From: Pogonophryne albipinna
Lineage: Eukaryota; Chordata; Actinopteri; Perciformes; Artedidraconidae
DNA: 64,000 nucleotides
NCBI GenBank assembly: GCA_028583405.1
Contig: CM053253.1
Location: 3,192,118-3,256,117, forward strand
Direction: 5' to 3'
Within the stretch, counting starts at the first letter, position 1. Each line of letters starts with the position of its first letter. The notes beneath the pieces were generated by a model. The model saw only the letters and a program-made list of their open reading frames with translations, was not told where the DNA came from and searched no databases. Positions 1-35,204 of this stretch are shown here, piece by piece. The position numbers were made by a program, and so were the translations under genes.

Positions 1-960
1 AAAAACAAAAAATGAAAGACATTACGAAAATGGCATTTAAAATCAGTCATTAAAAAGAAAAGCTAATAAAATAAACATTAAAAGATAAAAGTTACAGTGC
101 AGTACTCAAAGAACCTCCCTTTGGAAATCCGAACATTTCCGTCCAGATTTTTAATTTAGACAGACTGTTTTCACCATGTTTTGCCCGCATGACATCCACA
201 ATCGGACCCTCAGGAGGGTGTACTAGCCCCCTACTCTGCTTTATACATAAAACTACGTACAGAGAACCAACAAATAAATTATTCATCAAACTAAAAACAC
301 TAAAACTACAAGACCTGGTTGACTATAAAACTATTCAAATCAATCAACAATTACCTCATAATATCCAGGGACTTTTCACACGGAGAGAAAGCATGCACAT
401 GTTGAGAGGAAACTGCATTTTCAAAAAACCACCCGTACGAACAAATGCCTTCTGCATCTCATCAAAAGGTGTTAGTCTGTGGAATAACTGTAACGATGCA
501 CTGAAATATTGTACAAGTCTATCTAAACTGAAAGTATTATTTAGGAGTCAAATCATTCATGGTTATGAACAGGACCTGTAAAATCCCATTTGTTGTTATT
601 TCTTGTAAAAGTAATTTATTTCTGATTGTTTTGTAAAAAAACAAAAAGCAAACAAATTAACAAGACAAACATGTCGCTGATGACGATAACCTAATATGTT
701 ATATACGCTAGAGGGGGTAGGACCAGAACAGGTTTTTTAAGCTTCGTCTTGCCCCTGTTGAACATGACAGAGACTATCTGAGAATTATTGTTGTTGTTTG
801 TTTTTTTGTTTTTTTATTATTTGTTTTTCGTACTTTGTTATAATTATTAATTTGAGTGAGAGAAAAAAAAAGGAAAAAAAGAGAATATATATATATATAT
901 ATATTATTGTTGTATGTTTTTGTTTCTGACATGTTCAATAAACTGACTAAGACTAAGAAG
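1..960 (+). mobile_element. 3' end of a LINE-type retrotransposon (decayed)
   Basis: The frame 189-581 resembles the C-terminal tail of fish non-LTR reverse-transcriptase ORFs: a basic region, then a segment containing KGVSLWNNCNDALKYC and ending SQIIHGYEQDL. An AT-rich 3' tail with an ATG-TTC-AATAAA-like end follows (about 925-950). No RT catalytic core is present in the window, so only the 3' part is seen. The clade (L2/Rex-like) is inferred from the style of the tail and is uncertain. It abuts a MITE copy at about 964, which suggests the LINE inserted into that MITE. Confidence 0.55.
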
Positions 961-963
961 AAT

Positions 964-1292
964 GCTCTTAACATCCCGATAGCAATGAATATCTGAAGTG
1001 CTTTGACAAAGAATCCATAAAATATATCATCTGTGGAAGCCGTGGTGCTGTAAAAAGCACGACCAATCATCTGAGCCGGCTAAAGTAACTGGATGGCCTA
1101 CCTGCCTGTCAGCCTTCCATCTGTGCACAGACTTATCTCGTGCCCTCATTGGTCATGTGCGCGTTCGTGTGTGTTGGAGGAGGAGCTCTGTGAGGAAGTC
1201 TGAAGGAAGGGGCAGATTTTTTCCGGCTGCGTATTTTCAAATTCTAGAAGCACTCGAGCTGGTGTCTCCGTTCTTACCTACCCTGCCTTCAA
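964..1292 (-). mobile_element. TTAA-type MITE, family B, truncated copy
   Basis: This segment is the reverse complement of most of the element at 27538-27926. Shared stretches include the one ending GGCAGGTAGGCCATCCAG and the GTGCGCGTTCGTGTGTGTTGG region. The outer end (CTTACCTACC) is kept. The other end is lost at the LINE junction near 960. Confidence 0.7.
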
Positions 1293-1510
1293 CTGTCTGA
1301 TCATTTCTGAAATTAAATGTATTCAGATCAACCCTTTCTCATTTCAATGGACTGCTGTTTTTGTAGGTTTTCATATTTAAAAATGCATTTATTTATAGAA
1401 AAAGATGAACTACCTGGAAGATTGGCAGATTCTGAGCATCTGTAGATTTCAGAATGTAATTGTATGAAAGTGTGTTTGTGTTGTAATAATATATGATAAT
1501 AAAGTAGGTC

Positions 1511-4500
1511 TTTGCTTTAAAGATCACCTATTATGCAAAATCCTCTTCTTCATGTCTCTTCTACATCAACATGTGTCCCTTCTTCTTCATGTCTCTTCTA
1601 CATCAGCATGTGTCCCCTCTTCTTCATGTCTCTTCTACATCAACATGTGTCCCCTCTTCTTCATGTCTCTTCTACATCAACATGTGTCCCCTCTTCTTCA
1701 TGTCTCTTCTACATCAACATGTGTCCCCTCTTCTTCATGTCTCTTCTACATCAACATGTGTCCCCTCTTCTTCATGTCTCTTCTACATCAACATGTGTCC
1801 CCTCTTCTTCATGTCTCTTCTACATCAACATGTGTCCCCTCTTCTTCATGTCTCTTCTACATCAACATGTGTCCCCTCTTCTTCATGTCTCTTCTACATC
1901 AACATGTGTCCCCTCTTCTCCATGTCTCTTCTACATCAACATGTGTCCCCTCTTCTCCATGTCTCTTCTACATCAACATGTGGCCCCTCTTCTTCATGTC
2001 TCTTCTACATCAACATGTGTCCCCTCTTCTTCATGTCTCTTCTACATCAACACGTGTCCCCTCTTCTTCACGTCTCTTCTACATCAACACGTGTCCCCTC
2101 TTCTCCATGTCTCTTCTACATCAACATGTGTCCCCTCTTCTTCATGTCTCTTCTACATCAACATGTGTCCCCTCTTCTCCATGTCTCTTCTACATCAACA
2201 TGTGTCCCCTCTTCTTCATGTCTCTTCTACATCAACATGTGTCCCCTCTTCTTCATGTCTCTTCTACATCAACATGTGTCCCCTCTTCTTCATGTCTCTT
2301 CTACATCAACATGTGTCCCCTCTTCTTCATGTCTCTTCTACATCAACATGTGTCCCCTCTTCTTCATGTCTCTTCTACATCAACATGTGTCCCCTCTTCT
2401 CCATGTCTCTTCTACATCAACATGTGTCCCCTCTTCTTCATGTCTCTTCTACATCAACATGTGTCCCCTCTTCTTCATGTCTCTTCTACATCAACACGTG
2501 TCCCCTCTTCTTCACGTCTCTTCTACATCAACATGTGTCCCCTCTTCTCCATGTCTCTTCTACATCAACATGTGTCCCCTCTTCTTCATGTCTCTTCTAC
2601 ATCAACATGTGTCCCCTCTTCTCCATGTATCTTCTACTACATCAACACGTGTCCCCTCTTCTTCATGTCTCTTCTACATCAACATGTGTCCCCTCTTCTT
2701 CATGTCTCTTCTACATCAACATGTGTCCCCTCTTCTTCATGTCTCTTCTACATCAACATGTGTCCCCTCTTCTTCATGTCTCTTCTACATCAACATGTGT
2801 CCCCTCTTCCTCATGTCTCTTCTACATCAACATGTGTCCCCTCTTCTTCATGTCTCCTCTACATCAACATGTGTCCCCTCTTCTTCATGTCTCTTCTACA
2901 TCAACATGTGTCCCCTCTTCTTCATGTCTCTTCTACATCAACATGTGTCCCCTCTTCTTCATGTCTCTTCTACATCAACATGTGTCCCCTCTTCTTCATG
3001 TCTCTTCTACATCAACATGTGTCTCCTCTTCTTCATGTCTCTTCTACATCAACATGTGTCCCCTCTTCTCCATGGCTCTTCTACATCAACATGTGTCCCC
3101 TCTTCTTCATGTCTCTTCTACATCAACATGTGTCCCCTCTTCTTCATGTCTCTTCTACATCAACATGTGTCCCCTCTTCTTCATGTCTCTTCTACATCAA
3201 CATGTGTCCCCTCTTCTCCATGTCTCTTCTACCTCAACATGTGTCCCCTCTTCTCCATGTCTCTTCTACATCAACATGTGTCCCCTCTTCTTCATGTCTC
3301 TTCTACATCAACATGTGTCCCCTCTTCTTCATGTCTCTTCTACATCAACATGTGTCCCCTCTTCTTCATGTCTCTTCTACATCAACATGTGTCTCCTCTT
3401 CTTCATGTCTCTTCTACATCAACATGTGTCCCCTCTTCTCCATGGCTCTTCTACATCAACATGTGTCCCCTCTTCTTCATGTCTCTTCTACATCAACATG
3501 TGTCCCCTCTTCTTCATGTCTCTTCTACATCAACATGTGTCCCCTCTTCTTCATGTCTCTTCTACATCAACATGTGTCCCCTCTTCTCCATGTCTCTTCT
3601 ACCTCAACATGTGTCCCCTCTTCTCCATGTCTCTTCTACATCAACATGTGTCCCCTCTTCTTCATGTCTCTTCTACATCAACATGTGTCCCCTCTTCTTC
3701 ATGTCTCTTCTACATCAACACGTGTCCCCTCTTCTTCACGTCTCTTCTACATCAACACGTGTCCCCTCTTCTCCATGTCTCTTCTACATCAACATGTGTC
3801 CCCTCTTCTTCATGTCTCTTCTACATCAACATGTGTCCCCTCTTCTCCATGTATCTTCTACTACATCAACATGTGTCCCCTCTTCGTCACGTCTCTTCTA
3901 CATCAACATGTGTCCCCTCTTCTTCATGTCTCTTCTACATCAACACGTGTCCCCTCTTCTTCACGTCTCTTCTACATCAACACGTGTCCCCTCTTCTTCA
4001 TGTCTCTTCTACATCAACACGTGTCCCCTCTTCTTCATGTCTCTTCTACATCAACATGTGTCCCCTCTTCCTCATGTCTCTTCTACATCAACATGTGTCC
4101 CCTCTTCTTCATGTCTCCTCTACATCAACATGTGTCCCCTCTTCTTCATGTCTCTTCTACATCAACATGTGTCCCCTCTTCTTCATGTCTCTTCTACATC
4201 AACATGTGTCCCCTCTTCTTCATGTCTCTTCTACATCAGCATGTGTCCCCTCTTCTTCATGTCTCTTCTACATCAACATGTGTCCCCTCTTCTTCATGTC
4301 TCTTCTACATCAGCATGTGTCCCCTCTTCTTCATGTCTCTTCTACATCAACATGTGTCCCCTTTTCTTCATGTCTCTTCTACATCAACATGTGTCCCCTC
4401 TTCTTCATGTCTCTTCTACATCAACATGTGTCCCCTCTTCTTCATGTCTCTTCTACATCAACATGTGTCCCCTCTTCTTCATGTCTCTTCTACATCAACA

Positions 4501-6557
4501 CGTGTCCCCTCTTCTTCACGTCTCTTCTACATCAACACGTGTCCCCTCTTCTTCATGTCTCTTCTACATCAACACGTGTCCCCTCTTCTTCATGTCTCTT
4601 CTACATCAACATGTGTCCCCTCTTCTTCATGTCTCTTCTACATCAACATGTGTCCCCTCTTCTTCATGTCTCTTCTACATCAACATGTGTCCCCTCTTCT
4701 TCATGTCTCTTCTACATCAACATGTGTCTCCTCTTCTTCATGTCTCTTCTACATCAACATGTGTCCCCTCTTCTCCATGGCTCTTCTACATCAACATGTG
4801 TCCCCTCTTCTTCATGTCTCTTCTACATCAACATGTGTCCCCTCTTCTTCATGTCTCTTCTACATCAACATGTGTCCCCTCTTCTCCATGTCTCTTCTAC
4901 CTCAACATGTGTCCCCTCTTCTCCATGTCTCTTCTACCTCAACATGTGTCCCCTCTTCTTCATGTCTCTTCTACATCAACATGTGTCCCCTCTTCTTCAT
5001 GTCTCTTCTACATCAACACGTGTCCCCTCTTCTTCACGTCTCTTCTACATCAACACGTGTCCCCTCTTCTCCATGTCTCTTCTACATCAACATGTGTCCC
5101 CTCTTCTTCATGTCTCTTCTACATCAACATGTGTCCCCTCTTCTCCATGTATCTTCTACTACATCAACATGTGTCCCCTCTTCGTCACGTCTCTTCTACA
5201 TCAACATGTGTCCCCTCTTCTCCATGTCTCTTCTACATCAACATGTGTCCCCTCTTCTCCATGTCTCTTCTACATCAACATGTGTCCCCTCTTTTCCATG
5301 TCTCTTCTACATCAACATGTGTCCCCTCTTCTTCATGTCTCTTCTACATCAACACGTGTCCCCTCTTCTTCACGTCTCTTCTACATCAACATATGTCCCC
5401 TCTTCTCCATGTCTCTTCTACATCAACATGTGTCCCCTCTTCTTCATGTCTCTTCTACATCAACATGTGTCCCCTCTTCTCCATGTATCTTCTACTACAT
5501 CAACATGTGTCCCCTCTTCGTCACGTCTCTTCTACATCAACATGTGTCCCCTCTTCTTCATGTCTCTTCTACATCAACGCGTGTCCCCTCTTCTTCACGT
5601 CTCTTCTACATCAACACGTGTCCCCTCTTCTTCATGTCTCTTCTACATCAACATGTGTCCCCTCTTCTTCATGTCTCTTCTACATCAACATGTGTCCCCT
5701 CTTCTTCATGTCTCTTCTACATCAACATGTGTCCGCTCTTCTTCATGTCTCTTCTACATCAACATGTGTCCCCTCTTCTTCATGTCTCCTCTACATCAAC
5801 ATGTGTCCCCTCTTCTTCATGTCTCTTCTACATCAACATGTGTCCCCTCTTCTTCATGTCTCTTCTACATCAACATGTGTCCCCTCTTCTTCATGTCTCT
5901 TCTACATCAACATGTGTCCCCTCTTCTTCATGTCTCTTCTACATCAACATGTGTCCCCTCTTCGTCATGTCTCTTCTACATCAACATGTGTCCCCTCTTC
6001 TTCATGTCTCTTCTACATCAACATGTGTCCCCTCTTCTTCATGTCTCTTCTACATCAACATGTGTCCCCTCTTCTTCATGTCTCTTCCACATCAACATGT
6101 GTCCCCTCTGTGGAAAGAGACTCTGAAAGTTTCAGGAACAAAGATTCTCTCTCTTTTTGATCCATTTCTATAAAAACCTGTCTGAAAATGAGCTGATCTG
6201 ATCTTGGCCACTTTATGATGTCATAACGATGTGTTGTCTTGTGTAACCATTAGCCAATCACCAACCAAGGTAACCCCCCCCCCCCCATTATCCCCTGAAC
6301 CTCCTCCGAGAGCACCATTGAGTTCTTTGTAACCAAATGTCTCTCAGAGGGGCGTGGGGAGGGGCTCCTTATTTTCATCTAAAGTAACAGACAGAGAATC
6401 AGCACTTTGAAACAGGGCTGAAACAGAGGGGATTATGGGTAATGCTGCAATGATCAGTTTGGTGTTTGGAGCCAAACACTTCAGAGACATGTTCTGTATA
6501 TATCTGAGACCTGTAATACATTGATGAACAACAGTATAATAGGGGACCTTTAAAACA
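1511..6557 (+). mobile_element. TTAA-flanked MITE, family A copy 1, enlarged by an internal minisatellite
   Basis: The left end reads TTAA-AGATCACCTATTATGC and the right end TATAATAGGGGACCT-TTAA. These are imperfect terminal inverted repeats directly flanked by TTAA, the piggyBac-type target duplication. Sister copies lie at 10.2 kb (-), 23.8 kb (+), 42.0 kb (-) and 54.2 kb (-). A normal copy is about 0.7 kb. Here the body is interrupted by 4.6 kb of 37-bp repeats derived from the element's own sequence. The right end lies 34 bp before a cacna1f 3' splice site. A C13 run (6274-6286) occupies the position that is G43 in the copy at 42 kb. Confidence 0.75.
1548..6113 (+). repeat. 37-bp minisatellite, about 123 copies
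   Basis: The unit contains TTCTACATCAACATGTGTCC followed by CCTCTTCTTCATGTCTC. It has a constant 37-bp period with C/T point variants and a few 3-bp insertions (TATCTTCTACTAC at about 2630, 3850, 5150, 5485). Variant combinations recur in blocks, indicating higher-order duplication. Because 37 is 1 modulo 3, all three forward frames stay open for over 4.5 kb. This is a consequence of the repeat, not coding evidence. Confidence 0.97.
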
Positions 6558-6587
6558 TGTATTGTGTCCCCTGTCCTCCGTGTGCAG

Positions 6588-18430
<11,843 letters not shown>

Positions 18431-20165
18431 TGGGCTGACGCTCTGGACCAATCAGAAAAAAGACTGCGAAAGGCGTCAGAGATTGGCAGGACATTTGACC
18501 AATCAGGTCAAAGAAGAGAGAAGAGGGCGGAGTTTAATGGACATTTAATGCTGAGATTTGTGAGAAAAACGATGGAAGATGGCCGCCAGCAGAGAGTGAC
18601 TCAGCGCTGTTGTGCCGCCATAAAGACGCATCTCGTTTGGTAACGCTATGAACGTCGCTTGGCTGCACAGAATCACACTTTACCCACAATGCATTGTTTG
18701 ACAAGTTTTGTTATCGTGTTATTATTTATAATTCCCGAAAAGTAATCACCGTTACTGTCAGCCAGCTAAAGAAAGATTAGCATTGTGCCGCAACTGATTA
18801 GCTTGAAACTGCCTCCTCTGCCTCAAAGAACAGCACTATAATAAACGCTATATATTAAGTCACTCACTCAGCAGTGTTGGGTTGTGTTGTGGCATTTTGC
18901 AGACACACTGTGATGATTTGATTAGTGTTAACATAAGCAGTGGACTGGCAGGAGATCAGCTATGCTCCCAGGGCCCTATATTTGTGATTCAAACTAGCAC
19001 TGTAAGGGAATGGCTATTTTTAAGGCTTTAATTGCAAAAGAATGAAGTGAGTTGCACGAATCAAATGGAGTTTACATTTGGTACAAATCAGCCACTGAGG
19101 AGATGTCATTGTCTAAAGTCATGGTACAAATGGTCTTGACACAAATTGGGGTTGCATTGAGGAGCATTTAATCATTAGACTATGATGAACTGTTTACATG
19201 GCTGACACATTTTCCACGTTTACATGCAACCTGGCTTACTCCAATTCAAATGCCCCATGTGTAGCCCCTTTAAATACATTTTATTTAACTATTTTTTCAA
19301 CTGCAGCCATGTTTCTCCCATGGTATACCCTTGTTACCATTTTGCAAAACTGTGTGCTGGCAGTGTATCTGTTATTGCTGTAAAAACCCCAATCGAAATA
19401 CATATTCTGAATGCGCTGTATACATGTCCAAAGAAAAACTCCTAAAACCAGAGTAGTATTGGCCTATCTGAAGTCTAACCCTGAAATATTGTGAATAATA
19501 GTGAGATATTATAATAGTGAAATATGAGTGACAAGACACTTTCTAATTTAAAATAAGGATGAAAGTCAACAGTTAACAGTGTGAATGAATGCACAGGTGT
19601 TCAGCGTGATTCTGTCAGCTGAGCTTCTATCGTTCAGATGTGAGTTTTTATATCAGGATCTCTGATGTATTTAAATGCTGTAAAACGTGTTGAACTGCCT
19701 GCTCTGTGACTCGTAGAGCGGTGTGTGGAGGAATATATTTCTCATATTTTATTAATGTGTATTTTTATTCTCATAAATGAAGGCGTTCAGACGATGAACT
19801 GTAAAATACTTTTTTGTCTCTTTGTTGTTTTTTTTATCGCAGAGGAGAGTGTTTGTTCAGTGTGTTCAGATTTTCTTTTTTAAATGTTTGATACTTTTTA
19901 TTCTGACTGTTTTTGTTTGTTTGTTTGTTTGTTTGTTTTAATTCTGGACGGCAGACAGTCCGGTGTTGTTTATGTCTTGTCTGGATCTTTGTGTTTCCGT
20001 CATCTTTTAGCTTTTCTTTCCAAAAGTTCGGAGAGTTTCCAGTTAAGGGTTTTTTAATACCACGCCTGGATTACCCCAAAATACATCTGCGGATGCCGCG
20101 TTCAGCCTGAGAAACAGCTCTGTCTGAACCCTCATTTACCTCAAATAAAGACTGAAAAAAGATTT
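18431..20165 (+). other. cacna1f: cacna1f 3' untranslated region (inferred)
   Basis: This is about 1.7 kb after the stop with no further ORF of note, ending after the canonical AATAAA at 20144-20149. Short frames here (such as 19198-19383) lack any family resemblance. Confidence 0.6.
20144..20149 (+). promoter_or_regulatory. Poly(A) signal AATAAA, likely of cacna1f
   Basis: CTCAAATAAAGACTG is a canonical hexamer followed by a TG/T-rich downstream element (TTTGTCTCCTCAATGTTTTTTTT). It is the best candidate before the mecp2 promoter. Confidence 0.6.
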
Positions 20166-20929
20166 GTCTCCTCAATGTTTTTTTTTTTATTTGTTGTTAA
20201 GTCTGTGAAACAGCTGAAAATTGGACACCTTGTATTTTGCAAGTATAGTATTAGAGTTAGTTTGAATTCATATTAGAAGGCTTGGGTTATTTAACTCTAA
20301 CACAAAAGATAAAGAACATATATAAAAATTAACAACAGCGGTTATATTTATTTTCTAAGATAATTTGGGTTTGTGTAAAAGTTTTCTATTAAGTTCATAC
20401 ATGTCTTACATATTTTATTTGATATTTTACATTTCCAAATACAAGATGAAGAACATAGGAAAAGACCCTTTACATTTATTAAATTATTTATTATATGTAA
20501 AAATCGTTATTATAATTATTGTGCTATGATAAAAATAATAAAAAAGGTAAATGAATTAAAAAACATTATATCAATAATTAAATGAATGTATATTACTTAT
20601 ACAATCCCTAAAATGTTCTTTCCAACTTATCAAAGTGACATTTTTTAGCCTTTAATTTATTTTTGTCCTGAAGTTTAATGACGTAAACATATTGTTTGTT
20701 ATTTTCACAGATTTCACAGCGTCCCCATTAACGTCTCAGCGTGACCTGAATAGAGTTCACATCTCGCGGGACTTACACCACCCTTGCGAATGCTGTTGAT
20801 CTCATCTATGTGGAGTTCTCGCGATATTTGCCTACTGACAGCGGTTGGAAATGGAGTCCGAGGGGGCGGGGTGCAGCAGGAGATGTTTGGAGGCTTTTTT
20901 TTAATATAAAATTATTTATTTAAATAAAA

Positions 20930-31396
<10,467 letters not shown>

Positions 31397-33000
31397 TCAG
31401 TTGGGCTGATGACCGGGACGACTGATCGGTGGACTCGCGTACTGAGTCGGCACCAGAAGGAAAAGGAGTGTGACACGGTTGTTCGCGGAGTTTTAATGAT
31501 TGTTACACTGTTTTCAGATAACGAAGGATAACGTCAGAGCTGGTAGGACTGTTGGAGTCTCTACTCCGTCTGATTCTGTCTGGAGACTCTGCAAAGTTCT
31601 GGATTTGAGAACCAACCTGACGCTCAAGGGCAGCTGGAGAGGAGAGCAGACGGTGTCTTTTTCTAGGAAAATCAAACAAAGAGGAAAAACCAGAAAAAAA
31701 AGTTTGTGTGTAAATATAATCAAAAGGCAGCTGTTGTGCCCCGCTAGTCTCCAAGGGGGAAGGGGGGGGAGTAGTTTGGAAAAACCAACGCTTAACAACA
31801 CATTACTCTGAAGGAAATGTTGCTTCCGGAATATAACCTGTTTTTTTTTATTTCGTATTATGATAGTTTATTGTTTTGTCTCTGTTATACAGCTTTACAC
31901 TCTGATATTATTGACTGATAGTCCGTTACTCATCGCCGTGCTGCTGACTGACAGTCCCTTATTTAAAGTCCTGCTTTTTAACTGACGGTGACTCCTTCTA
32001 TTGACTGAAAGTCCCTTACTGAAACTAGTCCTTGACTGAAAGCCTCAGAGGTGATGTGGGGGCGGTGGTTTGCACCTTAAACTGGTTTCTTAGAAATCTA
32101 CCATATTTTTTTGTAATCACCATTTTCCATTTGGCCCGCGATAAACAAAGGTGTGGGGTCTGTAATGTTTTCCATCCACTTCCAGAATGCCCCCTACAAG
32201 AAGCAAATCTGACGTATGTATTAAGACTCGTGACCCACACAGACCTCACTCTGAACTGAGTCTTTGAAACGCATTTTGAATATTGTTTAAAATATTTGAA
32301 CAACTTTAAGAGTTCTTGAGTCCTCCTATCAGACACTAAAACAGCCGTTCCAAGTCAGTTGTTTGATAAGCAAATCTCGAGAGCTCCTAATTTGGTTATA
32401 AAGTATTTCAAACCCACCGAGATGTTCTTCCAGGTTAGAGATTCTTCCATTTAGGTCTTCATTGAATTGGTTTGTTTTGTTAATGTTTTTGTTTCCAAAG
32501 GAAGCGCTTTTAATATCAAACCAAACCCACTTTTACAGTAGCTCTATTTTGGTTTGTACTCTTAATGAAATGAGTGGCAAAAGGACAAATTGTGTCTTCG
32601 TGTTGAATGTCTGGAACAGTTTGCAACCCCTCCAGTTTATACAATCGACCGCCTGCATGTCGCTAGGAGACTTTGTAGGCCATCAACTGGAGTCGCAACA
32701 TATGCAGAGGTCGACCTCGTTAGGTTTTTACTGTCGGACATGATGGCGTTCTTCGGGAAGTTGAACCCTGAACGAGGTCTGGTCATGTGGAGACACAACA
32801 TTCAGTGAGCAGACCATTGAATCTGAAAGTCCAGATTTGAGAGCAAGAAGGAGATATTTGGAAGGACGTAACATAGAGATCATCTGATTAACAACCTGAA
32901 GCAATTTGGTTGATATTCTTAACTATCTTAATTTGATTTAACAGTTGGTGAACATGGGGAATGGGTGTCAATAAAAAAAGTTTCTAATCACGTTTAAGAT
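31397..33000 (+). other. mecp2: mecp2 3' untranslated region (inferred)
   Basis: The sequence after the stop lacks further exons. AATAAA at 32970-32975 (GTCAATAAAAAAAG) is the first good poly(A) signal; another occurs at 33897-33902. Mammalian mecp2 uses very long alternative 3'UTRs, so the true end could be either. Confidence 0.45.
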
Positions 33001-33169
33001 GTACTGACAGAATCATGAGCTTCTAATCAAACATCGCTCCTGACATTTTTGAGAAGTTTTCTTAGTGCCTTTTGTGTTTAGATAACTCATCTTTAAATGG
33101 GTTCGACTTGAATGTCACTTGTTGGGCTTATGCAGTGTTCTTATCTGTCTAAACGACTTTGACTTTAAA

Positions 33170-33700
33170 CCATAGGCTGTATGAAATATAGATATGGTTT
33201 CTAATATCATCCATGGGTTTCTGAAGAGTATAACTCCTGGCTAATTTACAACTGGGCATCAATGTAATTGAGGCGGGCCCGAAGCGGAGCAGACTGTTAG
33301 ACATGGATGTATATTGAGAAATGGATAAAGTGTTGGATGCAGGGCTTCATTCATTCCTATGAAATGTTCTCGGTTGCACGGGAAGTCAAAATGGCCTTAC
33401 TTTGGAGAACTAAAATACCTGGACCTTCTGGCGATCTTTAAACCCGTCTCCTAGCCGCTATATCGTAGACGTTCGGTCTTGGCGAAGTCAAATTAATGCA
33501 TTTTAGCACATTTTACAGCTTGTAGACCTAAAATAATTGATTAACAGATGTCTCTTTCCGAATGTAAATCAATGGGATCAAATCTTGTTCGGCCGATGAC
33601 TTCATGTAAAGGACACAGTTGTTGTTGTTGTTGCCTCAAGTGGCCATTTGAGGAACTGCAGTTGTTGGCACTTCCACTTAGGGTTCACTGCACATGCTTT
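33170..33700. repeat. Dispersed repeat related to 56500-56960
   Basis: ACATGGATGTATATTGAGAA...GGATAAAGTG and AACAGATGTCTCTTTCCGAATG...AATCAATGGG match, with substitutions, CCCATGGATGTGTAATAAGA and TACAGACGTCTCTTTCCCAATG...GTCAATGGGG at 56506-56912. It includes a (GTT)5 run at about 33618. No ORF. Confidence 0.6.
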
Positions 33701-35159
33701 TGACGATAATCTGACAGTCAGATATGGACGTGTCCTATTAAAGCATGAATGTAATATAAGGACTGGATATCAAAGATATGTCGCCAAGTTCCTTAAAATA
33801 AAATAGCATGTTAGCTTCTGGGCTTGATCCACATCATAGATCGAACTGCACATGCTCAGTCGAGTTTCTCTCCCTGGCCCATTGAGATTTTCCGCAAATA
33901 AAATGAGCCTTTCTGATAAAGTTTGTCGAAAAAACTATAATTTAAAATGTTATTTCTCAGCAACTTTATCTTCAACTTCAACTCACCTTTAATTAAGCTC
34001 TGTTACTGGATGTGTATTAGTGAAATGCACCCTGGGAGTGCAGTAGATGGTAGAGTTGTGTATTGTGTAGGATATTCTATTTTAGCTTGTTTTGTTTATT
34101 ATTCAATGTTGACTATCAATGAGGAGAATATACATTATATAGCACATTATACTATTTAAATTGCACTTTATGCCAATTCTTATTTAAAATGTAGAAATAT
34201 ATGCCACCTTATCTTGGGCGCCTGACATCCCCCCCTCTCTTAAAGCACTTAATGTCACACTTTATGTCACCTTGGCTGTCACGATACAAACGGCAGAATC
34301 AAAGAAAATGTATGTTTTTAATGAACCTGAAACAGACGTGTTGCAATGCCCTGCCGTTCATCTCAGCCAAGGTTTCTATTCAATTATCTCCAGAGAATTC
34401 TTGTAGCTTTTCTGCTGAAACAACTCCTAAAACAAGGGGAAGTTTCGTGATTGTCTCCTGAGCTCTCAAATCTGAACATACAGACACTGAATGTTAATGC
34501 TCTGTCAATAGATTTGCCATCAAGAAATCTAAAAGTTTTGCACCTTATTCTTCACATGTGGGGGAAGGCTCCTGCACTTTAACAATGATATCGGAAGAAT
34601 TGAGCTCTTCGACCCTCAAACAAGCGGGAAAAAACAACAACTGAATGTCTTCAACCTGGATCCGATAAATGTGCCTCGTTCTCTAAAGTCCTCTCACCTG
34701 ATATTTGTTGTCTCCACCTGAAGCCTCACCTCTGCGTACTTGACGCTCCGCCTGCCGCCCAGTTATAGCATGCTGTCTCTCACGCAGCTGCCTAAATCAA
34801 ACGCCCCTCTGTGAACGGACCCCCTCCACAGGACCCGACCCGGCACAACCTACAGTAACCAGCCACCATATTGCATGTTCCAGAGTTTAGTGCCTATAAT
34901 ATTGTGCGTCTTGCCAGAAGCCACCATGTCCAGCCAAGCCATGTTGTGTTTCTAGACTTAGTAGTGATGTGTGTGGTGACTTCATAGTTGCTAATATTGA
35001 GGATGAATATTCTGCTTTTACTCTGGTTGGAATTAAGTGGAAACTCCAATACAATGTCGCTGTAGACAAAACTAGTTTTTACCTGTTTTCTTATTTTTTC
35101 TTTCTAACTAAAAGCGTTTGTTGTCCCCTGATCTGTGGTCGTCTGACTGATTGTAGCTC

Positions 35160-35204
<45 letters not shown>

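Noticed and set aside
1548..6113. CRISPR-like array
   Set aside because: The 37-bp units are directly contiguous with no spacers, and the genome is eukaryotic.
1533..6173. Three overlapping ORFs of over 1500 codons
   Set aside because: Produced by a stop-free 37-bp tandem repeat rotating through all frames. No start context, domain or codon bias.
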